This document shows positions 23,801 to 31,792 of a stretch of DNA of 36,932 nt, in pieces (the first letter of the stretch is position 1; every line of letters begins with the position of its first letter). The stretch covers positions 1-36,932 of the IMG/VR virus record IMGVR_UViG_3300025671_000195; one strand, 5' to 3'. The position numbers and the translations under genes are program-made. A model generated the notes under the pieces. That model was given only the letters and a program-made list of their open reading frames with translations. It searched no databases and was not told where the DNA came from. This DNA comes from a virus.

Positions 23801-25848
23801 AAAGATCCTCTAATCAGTTTGCGTTTAAACAGTATTATCCTGCTATGGTTAAACAGATTGAAAGAGAGTTTAGAAAGTATCTACCAGATGGTAAGTATCC
23901 TAAACGAGTTGAAGACATTCAAGATTATAAGAAAACTAATAATAAAGAAATGCTTCAAGCAGCTAAACATGCTTATCGTAAGTTAGAGTTTTATAGACAC
24001 AATGCTTTCTATAATGCTGATAAATACTATCAAAACACTTTTCATTGGATAGCAGATAAACTAGAAGACTCAGGGTTATCAAAAGAACTTGCAGCATTAT
24101 CTAGAGATCTAGGTAATCAAGGTACAACTCTTCCTTTAGGAATAGCAAGAAAGATAACTTCTATTATGTTTATTTTAGCTCAGACTCCTTGGAGACACTG
24201 GGTAATTCAGCCTTCTCAATATGCTGAGATTAGTTCTATTAGTCCTACATCGGCTGCTAAATCATTACGATTAATGCCTGCTGTACTAATGAACTTAATG
24301 GCAGAACATCCTACTTTAAGTGCTGCTAAACCTATTCTTAATAAGATGTTTACTAAGAAAATGACTGGAATAGATCCTAAAGATTTATCAAGAATAGTAG
24401 AGATTCTTAGAATGGATGGTGTTATTGATGCTGTTCAAGCTAACCCTATTACTGGTGACTTCTTTAGAAGTTCTACAACTAAGTTTCAAGAAGCTTGGTT
24501 TGAATCTGTAGCTAATAAAACAATAGCTCCAATTAAAGGAGCTTTAGATGTATTAGGTTCAAGTGGCTATGTAATTGGTGAATTGATTAACAGAATTGGC
24601 TTTTGGTTACAACTAAGAGAGAAATGGTTACAGGATAATCCAGGTAAAAACTGGGATACTCCTAAAGTTAGATCATATCTAAACTTTGAATCATTTAGAA
24701 GATCAGGTGCTATGCAAAAAGCAGGAGGTACATCTCTTGATATATTCCCTGTTGCTAACTTAATATTCCAATTCCAACCTGCTCAACGTAACATCTTTAA
24801 CAATTACTTTGAAAAAGGTGCTACTAGCATGAATCAGGCTGATAGACGTAAATGGACTATCATGAGTGCTCTTTGGAGTGGTGTTGCAGGTATACCTTTT
24901 GGCTTAGCAATCTTAGATTGGATGCTAGAAAATACAGATGTCGATGAAGAAACTTTTAATATGATGACTCATGGTCTATGGGATTTAACAGGCTCTGATA
25001 CAATTAAAGAATCTACTAATAAATTAGGTAATCAATCTGGTTTCTGGATTACTGATATGATTAAACAATCATTAGTATTCTTTGGTATGGCTGATAACCC
25101 ATACAATAGTAGATTCCCAGGTGAAGCTGCTTTTGGAAGAATAAATAGAACACTTAGTAATGTTACGACATTCTTAAAAACTAAACCTATTACTGAGTTT
25201 ACAGCAGAAGACTATAAAACTTTAGGTTGGATGATGACACAGCCTATAGCTATTGGTAAGAACATGCTTGATGCTAAAATTCTTTACGAAAGAAAAGAAA
25301 TTGTATTAGGTAATGGTAAAGTAATACCAGTAGAAGATAGAGACTTAATAGATGTATTTTGGATGGCAGCAGGCTTCCCTCCTAAAGATAAACATACAAT
25401 CTATGCTCTTGAAAGAACTGTAAAAGAACATCAAGATAATAAGAAAAACTTTGTTAATAAAATTAATAACTTAATAGCACAGTCTATAAAAATACATGGT
25501 AATAATCCTGAAGAACTAGACAAGATGCTTGCAGCTACTAGCTTACTATGGTCCATAGCTGAAGAATCTGAACTATTTAGTACACAAGATGTTTATGATA
25601 TGCAAACTTCTGTAATTAACTTTGTAGATCAAACACAAGAGCCTGCTCTTTCGAACATAGTAGATTACTACTGGAACAAAGAGTATGGCGAGTCTAAAGG
25701 TAAAATGTTAGAACTTAGAAATCGTCTTAAAACAATGGGACGACAAGACATGTTAGAAATTGTAGACACTTTGGATGGAATAAATCCACCTAATAAATTA
25801 AAAGGTAAACCAATAACTGTAACAGCACCGAAAAAGGAAAATAAATAA
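20899..25848 (+). CDS. Giant internal virion protein
   Basis: 1649 residues, the largest gene here, about 13% of the window. I see no enzyme motif. It is mostly helical and charged, with hydrophobic segments late in the chain (around 1090-1150, SIMFILAQTPWRHWVIQ... LMPAVLMNLMAEHP; and around 1325-1345, GVAGIPFGLAILDWML). T7 gp16, its positional equivalent, is 1318 residues and crosses the inner membrane to pull in DNA, so a comparable ejection role is likely. In T7 the transglycosylase is on gp16; here it is on the next gene. Shares TAATG with the following gene. Confidence 0.75.
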   Translation: MDYSNSFRIPKEAGKPQLSEDQASDTALYTAGSYPQTNDLYQDYERIYNELLDKGYSESVDLANQAYRDEQERNSKGIVATIIEDPEMPVEQKKAIVEMYKDKGFISDNIKNKFMENLGILDLGDSETDTEAQTELSKSIKTKSIQEDYNKFEFSMQDGYDKSIAALASGKKPEPSADQDKFSLSEMNDRFKKYMAEAGKNYEEGIVNFSKQLFAEGLSVANFISALPYFASDIYETIYEAESSGKEYENYRQARDAAHKKLDKTVVADIMLGQYAESLGVAEQYENSLINKGLTKLDEKITELTITIADFNKETNKLYADKGITAIQYSEDPEQIRVGIDLALLIAPFKYKPEVFKVETPKQIKNTVIDTGRPDSPINNMMISNPKIGAEFVAEAIMDSTGRNAKILGTTPEGALAKYVFPKYGDLNQFTFIPDVRRNLPKDLVNQKNYPLTPGQEKALQYALHDNVITDPVQRLNDKVIRESVHEYSNNLYYNQPSSVILMDSFKYTEKQVYSPSPYYPYTAIDQLKFAYDRLNQRILNNLPIEERGRVQIADLTENKRYTTPDEVLNAYRNKPSGTPKEFILEWTTEKPYDPTLNLGDKLSSKRKEISLLPGFLPDFDITGIGRSVIGEAISGSPALADYFQAGMAGGELRARMLSREGLRPIKQLILNKEAKKLYPEFKQLLKDREANYKEEYSIDEIQTEYAVSRKEAAKLNEMQDAWIRVNNFVYLMDNLTHRSSLQERGFNKGLFSSDGSVYLQAVRLTFEIPAPVEGQPFKAYDFDTKTGIEVQTLEERSNGIFEVETGKQLVLLEKAQQPMWNERNTYGLVGKDFKLDVLPEEVIPKVPGHSRRIQKGHFIVRQVPKELFIDGIKVTNEIRLKNEHSTAVGIARYKKDADALVARFEDKDNYYTFREEARESNLRDVITEYEFHHERVETAKERGEALESIDGETTLADGLQTMMREVQRSSNQFAFKQYYPAMVKQIEREFRKYLPDGKYPKRVEDIQDYKKTNNKEMLQAAKHAYRKLEFYRHNAFYNADKYYQNTFHWIADKLEDSGLSKELAALSRDLGNQGTTLPLGIARKITSIMFILAQTPWRHWVIQPSQYAEISSISPTSAAKSLRLMPAVLMNLMAEHPTLSAAKPILNKMFTKKMTGIDPKDLSRIVEILRMDGVIDAVQANPITGDFFRSSTTKFQEAWFESVANKTIAPIKGALDVLGSSGYVIGELINRIGFWLQLREKWLQDNPGKNWDTPKVRSYLNFESFRRSGAMQKAGGTSLDIFPVANLIFQFQPAQRNIFNNYFEKGATSMNQADRRKWTIMSALWSGVAGIPFGLAILDWMLENTDVDEETFNMMTHGLWDLTGSDTIKESTNKLGNQSGFWITDMIKQSLVFFGMADNPYNSRFPGEAAFGRINRTLSNVTTFLKTKPITEFTAEDYKTLGWMMTQPIAIGKNMLDAKILYERKEIVLGNGKVIPVEDRDLIDVFWMAAGFPPKDKHTIYALERTVKEHQDNKKNFVNKINNLIAQSIKIHGNNPEELDKMLAATSLLWSIAEESELFSTQDVYDMQTSVINFVDQTQEPALSNIVDYYWNKEYGESKGKMLELRNRLKTMGRQDMLEIVDTLDGINPPNKLKGKPITVTAPKKENK

Positions 25849-28235
25849 TGGCAAAAGCACCTGATTTTTCACAACAAATGGCAACCTCAAACTTTCAAGG
25901 TTATGTAGAGCAAGGCATTGTAGACAAGTCTGAAGCAATTAAAACAGCAGCAGACTTTAGTGCACTCTCTCAAGGTATAGGTTTAGCTTATGATACTTAC
26001 ACTGCCTATGATAAATCTAAGGTACTTGGAGGTATTTCTGAGCAAATAGATGCTTTAGCTAGAGAACAACAAGGACGTAGTTTAGTAGGTATGGAAACAC
26101 AAAAGAAAGAAATCCTACAACAAAGAGACGAATTTAATAGAACATTAGATGAATCTGATTATGATGGTTCTTATCCTTTAAATCTTAATACTTCTTTAAA
26201 CAAACAAGTAGTAGAGCTCAGAGACTCTTTAATGGAGAAAACTGATCGTTTTATTAAAGCTAAAGAACAAGGTGCTATGACTGACATGGAATTATCAGAA
26301 CGTCTGTCTGCTCTATATAGAGAAGAAACAACACGAAATCCTGCTTACCAACAAGAAATTAAGTCTCATATTAGTATTTTAGAAGATCAGTATAATCTTA
26401 AAAAACGAGTTGCTTATGATAAAGCCATAGTAGATGGTCAAGCTGACTCTACTAAAAAACTTCATACTTACATTATTGATCAAGTTAAAGACTATCCTTC
26501 TTTAAGACTAAGTGACTATCTTGACCCTGATACTCTTCAGTTTACTCAAGAGGGTATGCAGCGAGCTATACAAGACATTGAAAAGAAAGCAGCAGGAAAG
26601 GCTTTATATGAACAAGTAGAGCGTGATGTAAAGATGTCTAATCTATCTGATGAACAAGCACAGAAATACATTCTTAATAATAATATGATTCCTGCTTATG
26701 CTAATGGTTCTTTTGCTGTAGCTGAAATGAACCTTAATGACATATTTAGAGATGTAGATCCTGAAAATGCTAGTGCTGTAGCCGAAGCTACTAATAAAGC
26801 TAATTCTTTTATGTTACAACATATTAGAAAGTTCAAAGATACTTATTCTGCTGCTCGAGGAAATGCAACAATTAATCTCTTACTTAATGAACATGAGACT
26901 GATTTAAAAGCTTTACAAGCAAACATTAAATCTTTTGCAGATGGTACTTATAAATCTGAAAGCTTAGCAAGAGTTCTTAAGATACAAGAAGACTATGGTA
27001 AGACAGAGTTTTATAAAAAGATGGGTCCTGAAAAGATTGTCTTTATTGACTATGCTACTAAGATCTTTGGTAAAGAAGGTTTTGAATTAAATAGAATGAC
27101 TATGAGAGGTAAGGAAAAAGTAGTCAATAGTATTTATGATATGCTTAAACCTGCAGGACAACAACTATTATTAGGCTTAGGTATTAATCCTGATGATCCT
27201 ACATCAACAGGTGAAACTGATAAAACTAAAAATGATCGTAAAGTTATGTCACAAGTAGGTTATAACGCAAATGATCTTCTTGCTAAAGATGAAAAAGGAG
27301 TTCCTATATTAGATACTATTTTAAATAATACTGCTAATATTGCTAAAGAGAATCCTGACAATGCTAAGCTTTGTACAACATTTGAATGTCAAATTGACTT
27401 ATCATTATCTACAATTAAAGATACAACACTTAATGAAAATGATAGATTTAAATTCCATGAACAGTTAATTAATAGAACTTCATCGGATGATTTAAACATT
27501 GTCTTTTCTAAGATAGAATCAGGAACAAGAGCAGGTGTTAAAGAGGCTGTAGATGGTTACAATAGAGTTCTTGTACAAGATATGCAAAAAGATCAGCTTG
27601 ATAATCCAGATCGAAGCTATAAGTTTAGTATCGATGGCTTTGGTTATATTATGCCTGAGTCTTCTTTAAATAGAGTCTATGCTAATAAAATGAATAAAGC
27701 TTTAGGTTCTTATGCTAACGCTATGGGTAAGACTAGAAAAGAAGCTGCTGAAGAGTTTATGCAAACATACTTTCCAAGTCAAATCTCAGGTGTAGAAGCT
27801 ACTCCTGATTCAGCAGTAGATGTTCAAGGTGAGCCTACAGGTGATCCTATTGAAAAAGTTGTAGATCAAATTGCTATTCAAGAATCTAGCAATAAACACA
27901 TGGATGAACAAGGTAATCTAATTGTAAATCCAAAGTCAGGAGCTGTTGGTAAATACCAGATTATGCCTGATACAGCTAGAGACCCAGGCTATGGTGTAGC
28001 TCCTTTAACAGATGATACAGAGCAAGAACATCGTAGATTTGCTACTGAATACTACAATGCTATGTTAAAAGAGTTTGATGGTGATCCAGAAAAAGCATTA
28101 GCAGCATACAATGCAGGTCCTGGTGTTATTAAGAAAGCGATACAACAAGAACCTGATGATTGGCTATCTCTATTATCTAAAGAAACTAGAGACTATGTAG
28201 CTGACATTCTTAAAGGTCTTTCTCAAAAGAAGTAA
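25848..28235 (+). CDS. Internal virion protein with C-terminal lytic transglycosylase
   Basis: 795 residues. The first 660 are charged helices of the internal virion type. From about 668 a lytic transglycosylase (SLT) domain follows: catalytic E679 in AIQESSNKH, GAVGKYQIMPDTA (698-710) and ALAAYNAGPG (about 750-759). The domain would open peptidoglycan during DNA ejection. In T7 the equivalent domain is at the N-terminus of gp16. The gene ends SQKK-TAA, and a coding-like stretch in the +1 frame begins at once (see 28339), which may be a lost or recoded extension. Confidence 0.85.
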   Translation: MAKAPDFSQQMATSNFQGYVEQGIVDKSEAIKTAADFSALSQGIGLAYDTYTAYDKSKVLGGISEQIDALAREQQGRSLVGMETQKKEILQQRDEFNRTLDESDYDGSYPLNLNTSLNKQVVELRDSLMEKTDRFIKAKEQGAMTDMELSERLSALYREETTRNPAYQQEIKSHISILEDQYNLKKRVAYDKAIVDGQADSTKKLHTYIIDQVKDYPSLRLSDYLDPDTLQFTQEGMQRAIQDIEKKAAGKALYEQVERDVKMSNLSDEQAQKYILNNNMIPAYANGSFAVAEMNLNDIFRDVDPENASAVAEATNKANSFMLQHIRKFKDTYSAARGNATINLLLNEHETDLKALQANIKSFADGTYKSESLARVLKIQEDYGKTEFYKKMGPEKIVFIDYATKIFGKEGFELNRMTMRGKEKVVNSIYDMLKPAGQQLLLGLGINPDDPTSTGETDKTKNDRKVMSQVGYNANDLLAKDEKGVPILDTILNNTANIAKENPDNAKLCTTFECQIDLSLSTIKDTTLNENDRFKFHEQLINRTSSDDLNIVFSKIESGTRAGVKEAVDGYNRVLVQDMQKDQLDNPDRSYKFSIDGFGYIMPESSLNRVYANKMNKALGSYANAMGKTRKEAAEEFMQTYFPSQISGVEATPDSAVDVQGEPTGDPIEKVVDQIAIQESSNKHMDEQGNLIVNPKSGAVGKYQIMPDTARDPGYGVAPLTDDTEQEHRRFATEYYNAMLKEFDGDPEKALAAYNAGPGVIKKAIQQEPDDWLSLLSKETRDYVADILKGLSQKK

Positions 28236-28338
28236 TGAGCCTGTAGCCCAAGAGGAGTCTGCAGGCAGTGACATAGTAAGAACTAAACTTTATCCAGGAG
28301 AGGATAAATACTTTAAAGAAAATCCTAATGTTGGTGGT

Positions 28339-28905
28339 ATGATGACAGAGGATAATAAAGTTATTATTAATCCATATTCTAAATTGTCAGATAAAGAAAA
28401 ACAAAAAGTCATTGAAAATGAAACTATTAGATTAGGTTTTAAAACTAATAATATAGTTCCTAATATAGAAGTTACTAAGGAACAAAGAGAGTTCTTTAAA
28501 GGAACTCCTTATGAGTCAAATGAAGATGCTATGAAACAAACTATTGTAGCTCGTATTATGACAGGAGATCCTAGTGTTAATGCTACTGAAGATCAAATGG
28601 CTGAAGCAAGTATGTATAGAAGAGATGGTTCTAAGAAGTCAGCTCAAGGTTTTTTAGGTCCTATTCTAGATAATCAAGGTAGGACAATGTCTGAATTTTC
28701 TATAGGTCTTCCTATTAAACAACCTGATGGTACTGAAAAAGAAATGGAAGTACCTAGTTTAGTTCCTGGTTTAACAGAAGAAGAAATAAATATTCTTAGG
28801 ACTGATCCTAAAAATATACCTGTATCTATAAGAATAAAAGCAGCTCGACATGCAGAGCAAAGATTAAGAGAAGGAAAAAGCGTTTTTTATGTTGATGGAG
28901 AATAA
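28339..28905 (+). CDS. Phage protein of unknown function, probable frameshifted start
   Basis: 188 residues from the first ATG, but that ATG has no ribosome binding site. The same frame stays open upstream to 28237 and reads like protein (EPVAQEESAGSDIVRTK, then LYPGEDKYFKENPNVGG) with no ATG, GTG or TTG. The core (MTEDNKVIINPYSKLSDKEK... FFKGTPYESN) belongs to a family I recall from marine podoviruses next to internal virion proteins. Three readings: one base lost after a coupled TAATG start at 28234-28238; a +1 recoding at the transglycosylase stop giving a fusion; or a true internal start. C-terminal half contains QGFLGPILDNQGRTMSEFSIG and ends FYVDGE. Coding confident, start not. Confidence 0.7.
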   Translation: MMTEDNKVIINPYSKLSDKEKQKVIENETIRLGFKTNNIVPNIEVTKEQREFFKGTPYESNEDAMKQTIVARIMTGDPSVNATEDQMAEASMYRRDGSKKSAQGFLGPILDNQGRTMSEFSIGLPIKQPDGTEKEMEVPSLVPGLTEEEINILRTDPKNIPVSIRIKAARHAEQRLREGKSVFYVDGE

Positions 28906-28907
28906 CT

Positions 28908-29030
28908 ATGATTAGTTGGAAGTCGTTTAAACTACCTCCAATTAATCTTTGGAACATTCCTTACCAGGATAAAAGGGATGGAAGTTGGCAGGTAGGTTTA
29001 TATAATCTTGATAAAGACAAGCAGTCCTAA
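28908..29030 (+). CDS. Last left-arm small protein
   Basis: 40 residues: MISWKSFKLPPINLWNIPYQ followed by DKRDGSWQVGLYNLDKDKQS. Short SWK..KLPPINL(Y/W)N(I/V)P proteins occur in marine phages, as I recall, without a known function. It starts two bases after the previous stop. Its final 89 bases overlap, in antisense, the end of the 71-residue minus-strand gene, so the two arms meet tail to tail here. The codon for its sixth to ninth residues includes a GTTTAAAC palindrome. Confidence 0.55.
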   Translation: MISWKSFKLPPINLWNIPYQDKRDGSWQVGLYNLDKDKQS

Positions 29031-29157
29031 AGTCTCTAGGCTCTACTGTTTTAATTAAACATTTATTAACGTAGTCTGTAGCATGGGCACACGATTCAAA
29101 GTTGCCCTCGTACATAGGTGTGTTGTTGATATATACAACTAAAACATATTCAAACAT
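28942..29157 (-). CDS. Last right-arm protein, unknown function
   Basis: 71 residues. Begins MFEYVLVVYINNTPMYEGNF, continues ESCAHATDYVNKC and TACLYQDYINLPANFHPFYPG. The pattern of a short beta strand (YVLVVYINNTP) followed by a helix with Cys and a C-terminal (L)(Y/H)QDYI.LP looks like a small globular family I recall from pelagiphages; no function known. It has a good AGGAGA site 6 bases before ATG and lies behind a strong inverted repeat (29175-29214). Its 3' end overlaps the convergent 40-residue gene by 89 bases. Confidence 0.65.
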   Translation of the reverse strand: MFEYVLVVYINNTPMYEGNFESCAHATDYVNKCLIKTVEPRDFRTACLYQDYINLPANFHPFYPGKECSKD

Positions 29158-29174
29158 ATATGTCTCCTGTAAAA

Positions 29175-29214
29175 GTATAGGTAGTAGAGGAGAGGCGAAC
29201 CCCTACTACCATAC
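29175..29214 (-). other. Intercistronic inverted repeat, acceptor/T-arm-like minihelix
   Basis: GGTAGTAG pairs with CTACTACC (29180-29187 with 29203-29210), extended by GTAT/ATAC (29175-29178 with 29211-29214) past one bulged base. On the minus strand the region between the 8-pair stem arms reads AGGGG, TTCGCCT, CTCCT: a 5-pair stem (one G-T) and 7-base loop, the geometry of a tRNA T-arm stacked on an acceptor. It lies in the 65-base gap between two minus-strand genes and is followed by ACTTTTAC. It may be a terminator/processing hairpin or a tRNA remnant. Confidence 0.55.
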
Positions 29215-29222
29215 ACGTCTCC

Positions 29223-29597
29223 CTAGTCAGGGACTTTAACTACCATCACTGGTAGATTTCTTTTCTGGGCATACTTAATACCATACTCTGTACCTTTACT
29301 ACGAGTATCCCAGATGGCTAGAACTTTATCTGCGTTATCTATCATCTGTTTAGTTCTAACAAAGAAATACTTACTATCAAATTCTGCTGTAGGATCTATT
29401 AGATGGTAGGGTATAAACTCTACAACATCTATTCCTCGAGCCTCAGCATACTTCTTTGATAATGGGTCGACACCCTTGGCACTCCCTAGGAGGAAGGTGA
29501 GAGTGCCCGTGCCGTGCTCTTTGATAAAGCGATCTATGATAGGAAAGACCTTTTCTGCTTTATCGATAGAGCGAGAACCAATTATACATACTTTCAT
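29223..29597 (-). CDS. SLOG-family (DUF2493/YAcAr-type) nucleotide-binding protein
   Basis: 124 residues forming a single Rossmann-like domain. KVCIIGSRS (1-10) with the GSR turn, LTFLLGSAKGVDPLSKKYAEA (Gly-rich loop after the second strand) and VRTKQMIDNADKVLAIWDTRSKGTEYGIKYA give the DUF2493 pattern: the GS.GVD loop and the conserved R...M...AD..(L/I)..(W)D..S.GT. SLOG proteins bind nucleotides or nucleotide-derived ligands; relatives include DprA and TIR-associated SLOG sensors. In this place, near an RNR and a phosphoesterase, it might act in nucleotide metabolism or in counter-defence; that is inference. ATG shares TAATG with the upstream gene. Confidence 0.75.
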   Translation of the reverse strand: MKVCIIGSRSIDKAEKVFPIIDRFIKEHGTGTLTFLLGSAKGVDPLSKKYAEARGIDVVEFIPYHLIDPTAEFDSKYFFVRTKQMIDNADKVLAIWDTRSKGTEYGIKYAQKRNLPVMVVKVPD

Positions 29598-29734
29598 TAT
29601 CTATACCACGCTAATTGAATTCTGATTATTAATAAATCAATTAGACAATATCCTACTTCAACACCATTTACCTCTGCTTCAGTAAATTCAATGCCTAATT
29701 GAACCCCACATATAGGTTGTATAGTGGCAATCAT
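29597..29734 (-). CDS. Small conserved phage protein after RNR
   Basis: 45 residues, overlooked by a 60-residue cut-off: MIATIQPICGVQLGIEFTEAE followed by VNGVEVGYCLIDLLIIRIQLAWYR. It starts in the RNR stop (TAATG) and ends in TAATG of the SLOG gene, so it sits in a perfectly coupled string. The fold is probably two strands and a hydrophobic helix. Similar proteins accompany RNR or polymerase in marine phages, as I recall. Function unknown. Confidence 0.7.
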   Translation of the reverse strand: MIATIQPICGVQLGIEFTEAEVNGVEVGYCLIDLLIIRIQLAWYR

Positions 29735-31608
29735 TATATCTCACAGCTTCCTGCTGTACAAGCTAATGTTTGCTGACCTATTGTATTATCTTCCATCTCT
29801 ACAAACTCTGTCCAATCAATCGTCTTAGGAGTCTTAGCTAGAAGTTCTTCATACTGTTCTTTACTACAGTCTTCGTAAGGAGCCTGTTGATAAGTATGAT
29901 CACTGTGTGGTAGGAAAGATACACCTGAGATTTCATCAAAGTGTTTCCAAACCCAAGCACCAACCTCAACCCACTCATCATCTTTAACAGAGATAGTGAC
30001 TGAAGGTTTATGCTCACACCAATGTCTTTGATAGATAATCCAATTCTCTAACTGCTCAAGAGCTGTCATACCATCTCTAAGAATAGCACCTTTAGGAGCT
30101 TTCATAGGGAATGTAAACACTGCTGTATTGTCAGGTCTAAATGCTTCATCCTCTACAGCTACTCCTTTGTCTTTGAGGAATCCATAGATGGGGTCTTTTT
30201 TGTCCATTCTGATTCGTCTATAGTAATAGTCATTGTGCCGTGTATGTATACCGCTAGCAGAGTCAACCAACTGAGAAACAGTACCGCTAGGCTTAACACA
30301 AGTAATTGATGCAGAAACTGGAATATCCAATCGCTTAGCGTACTTTTCGTTTGTTTTTCTTGCTTCATCTCTTAGCCTTTCTAGCATTTCAGGGTTAGGA
30401 TTAGAAGTAATCTCAGCATCCATGATGCCTGTCATTGATACTCCTAGTAATCTTTCTTCTTCTGTATTCTGTTTCCACTCAGCAGATAAGAATTTAAAGT
30501 CTGTTAGAGTCGATTGGATAGTACCAAGAATAGTGGCAAGTCGAACTTTTCTAGCAAGGGATTCTTCTGTATCATTTGCTCGTACGACCACTTCCGTAAG
30601 GTTACAGAATTGCTTATCACGGAGTATAATCTCTGAACAAGGATTGGTTCCGTAACTAAAATCTGGACTTCTACGTCCCCACTTATTTGCTTGATCCTGT
30701 GCAGCGATTCTATTAAAGATACCTCGTTCACCTGATTTTGACTTAACCAATGATACCCATTCTTCCATGAAAGTTTCACTGTCAGGTTTCTCTGTATAGG
30801 CAACTGAGTTGTTGGCAAGACCTCGATGTGGGTGATCATTATACCAGGCTCCCATTTTAGCTTCACGCATTCTGCGATCAGTCAAGTTAGATAAAGAGAT
30901 AAGAGCAGAACGTCTTACACCTCCAACAACAACGATCTCTCCAATCATACACATAATATCATGTACTTCGATAGAGTTTAGCTTACGTCCTTTAGCATGT
31001 TTAAACGTCTCCGTTACGAATTCAAATAACCTTTTCAATGGATCAGGACCACTGGCTCTACCACCAAATGTTTTTAGTCTAGCTCCTGCAGGTCGTACTC
31101 GAGAGAAATCAAACTTAGGAATATCACCTTCATAGAGTGATGACAGGAGTTTCTTGAAAGCCTTTGCCCAACCTAATTTACTGTCTTCGACAACGATTAA
31201 GTCATCACAGATCTTCAGGTCGAGGGGTATGGCAGGAAGCTTATCAATCTCCTGTCGCTCACAACTAAAACCTACACCAGTCCCATTCATTAGGATGTAT
31301 AGAGCTTCACTAAATGCTCGTTTATTATTTACTGCTAAGTAAGAACAGTTGTAAGCAGAGATGTTATCTCTTTCACAAGCTTCTCCTGCAGTCATTAATA
31401 ATCTCATAGAAGGCATAACTTCAAGATTAAGAACGGCTTCTTTAATCTCTTTGATTTCCTTCTTTAAATCAGGTGTCTTTGTTTCTAGGTAGGTAACTAA
31501 ACGATCAACTGTTTCTGACCATGTTTCTCTTCTGTTTTTCTCAGGTATGAATCTAGCATATCGAGACATCGCAATTACATCTTGATATACTGTAGGTAAA
31601 TTACTCAT
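29734..31608 (-). CDS. nrdJ: Class II (adenosylcobalamin-dependent) ribonucleotide reductase
   Basis: 624 residues, monomeric B12-dependent ribonucleoside-triphosphate reductase. It makes deoxynucleotides for phage replication. Key cysteines are present: C88 in NCSYL and C335 in FCNLTEV as the active-site dithiol, C324 in NPCSEI as the thiyl radical site with E326 nearby, and a C-terminal CTAGSC pair (C617, C622) that passes electrons to the dithiol. VGGVRRSALISLSNL and CVKPSGTVSQL are further family motifs. There is no separate small subunit or activase, as expected for class II. It starts inside the stop of the upstream gene (ATGAGTAA). Class II requires host B12 supply. Confidence 0.95.
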   Translation of the reverse strand: MSNLPTVYQDVIAMSRYARFIPEKNRRETWSETVDRLVTYLETKTPDLKKEIKEIKEAVLNLEVMPSMRLLMTAGEACERDNISAYNCSYLAVNNKRAFSEALYILMNGTGVGFSCERQEIDKLPAIPLDLKICDDLIVVEDSKLGWAKAFKKLLSSLYEGDIPKFDFSRVRPAGARLKTFGGRASGPDPLKRLFEFVTETFKHAKGRKLNSIEVHDIMCMIGEIVVVGGVRRSALISLSNLTDRRMREAKMGAWYNDHPHRGLANNSVAYTEKPDSETFMEEWVSLVKSKSGERGIFNRIAAQDQANKWGRRSPDFSYGTNPCSEIILRDKQFCNLTEVVVRANDTEESLARKVRLATILGTIQSTLTDFKFLSAEWKQNTEEERLLGVSMTGIMDAEITSNPNPEMLERLRDEARKTNEKYAKRLDIPVSASITCVKPSGTVSQLVDSASGIHTRHNDYYYRRIRMDKKDPIYGFLKDKGVAVEDEAFRPDNTAVFTFPMKAPKGAILRDGMTALEQLENWIIYQRHWCEHKPSVTISVKDDEWVEVGAWVWKHFDEISGVSFLPHSDHTYQQAPYEDCSKEQYEELLAKTPKTIDWTEFVEMEDNTIGQQTLACTAGSCEI

Positions 31609-31792
31609 CTAAATCTATCTCCTCTTTTAAATTATCAACTTCTTCTATCAACTTATCAAAGTTATCTTCTATCTTATCTTGAAACTTTTCTACGATTTCT
31701 TCTGATTCAATATCGAGTAACTCTAATAGTTCTGTTTCTTCCATCTTACAGAGTTCTTCTTTAAGTTCTTGGAAGGTTAGGTTATTTGCCAT
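31601..31792 (-). CDS. Small acidic coiled-coil protein before RNR
   Basis: 63 residues from the ATG giving MANNLTFQELKEELCKMEE. A longer in-frame start at 31852 adds 20 basic residues that come from antisense-like reading over the neighbouring small gene and is disfavoured. The protein is Glu/Leu/Asp-rich with heptad-like spacing (LLELLDIESEEIVEKFQDKIE, LIEEVDNLKEEIDLDE). No domain recognised. It overlaps the RNR start by 8 bases, and the gene before it by 11, so translation is coupled. It might be an RNR-associated helper, but that is only positional. Confidence 0.6.
   Translation of the reverse strand: MANNLTFQELKEELCKMEETELLELLDIESEEIVEKFQDKIEDNFDKLIEEVDNLKEEIDLDE

Noticed and set aside
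30504-30866. 120-residue - strand frame within the RNR gene
   Set aside because: Same strand, other frame, fully inside nrdJ; no family features.
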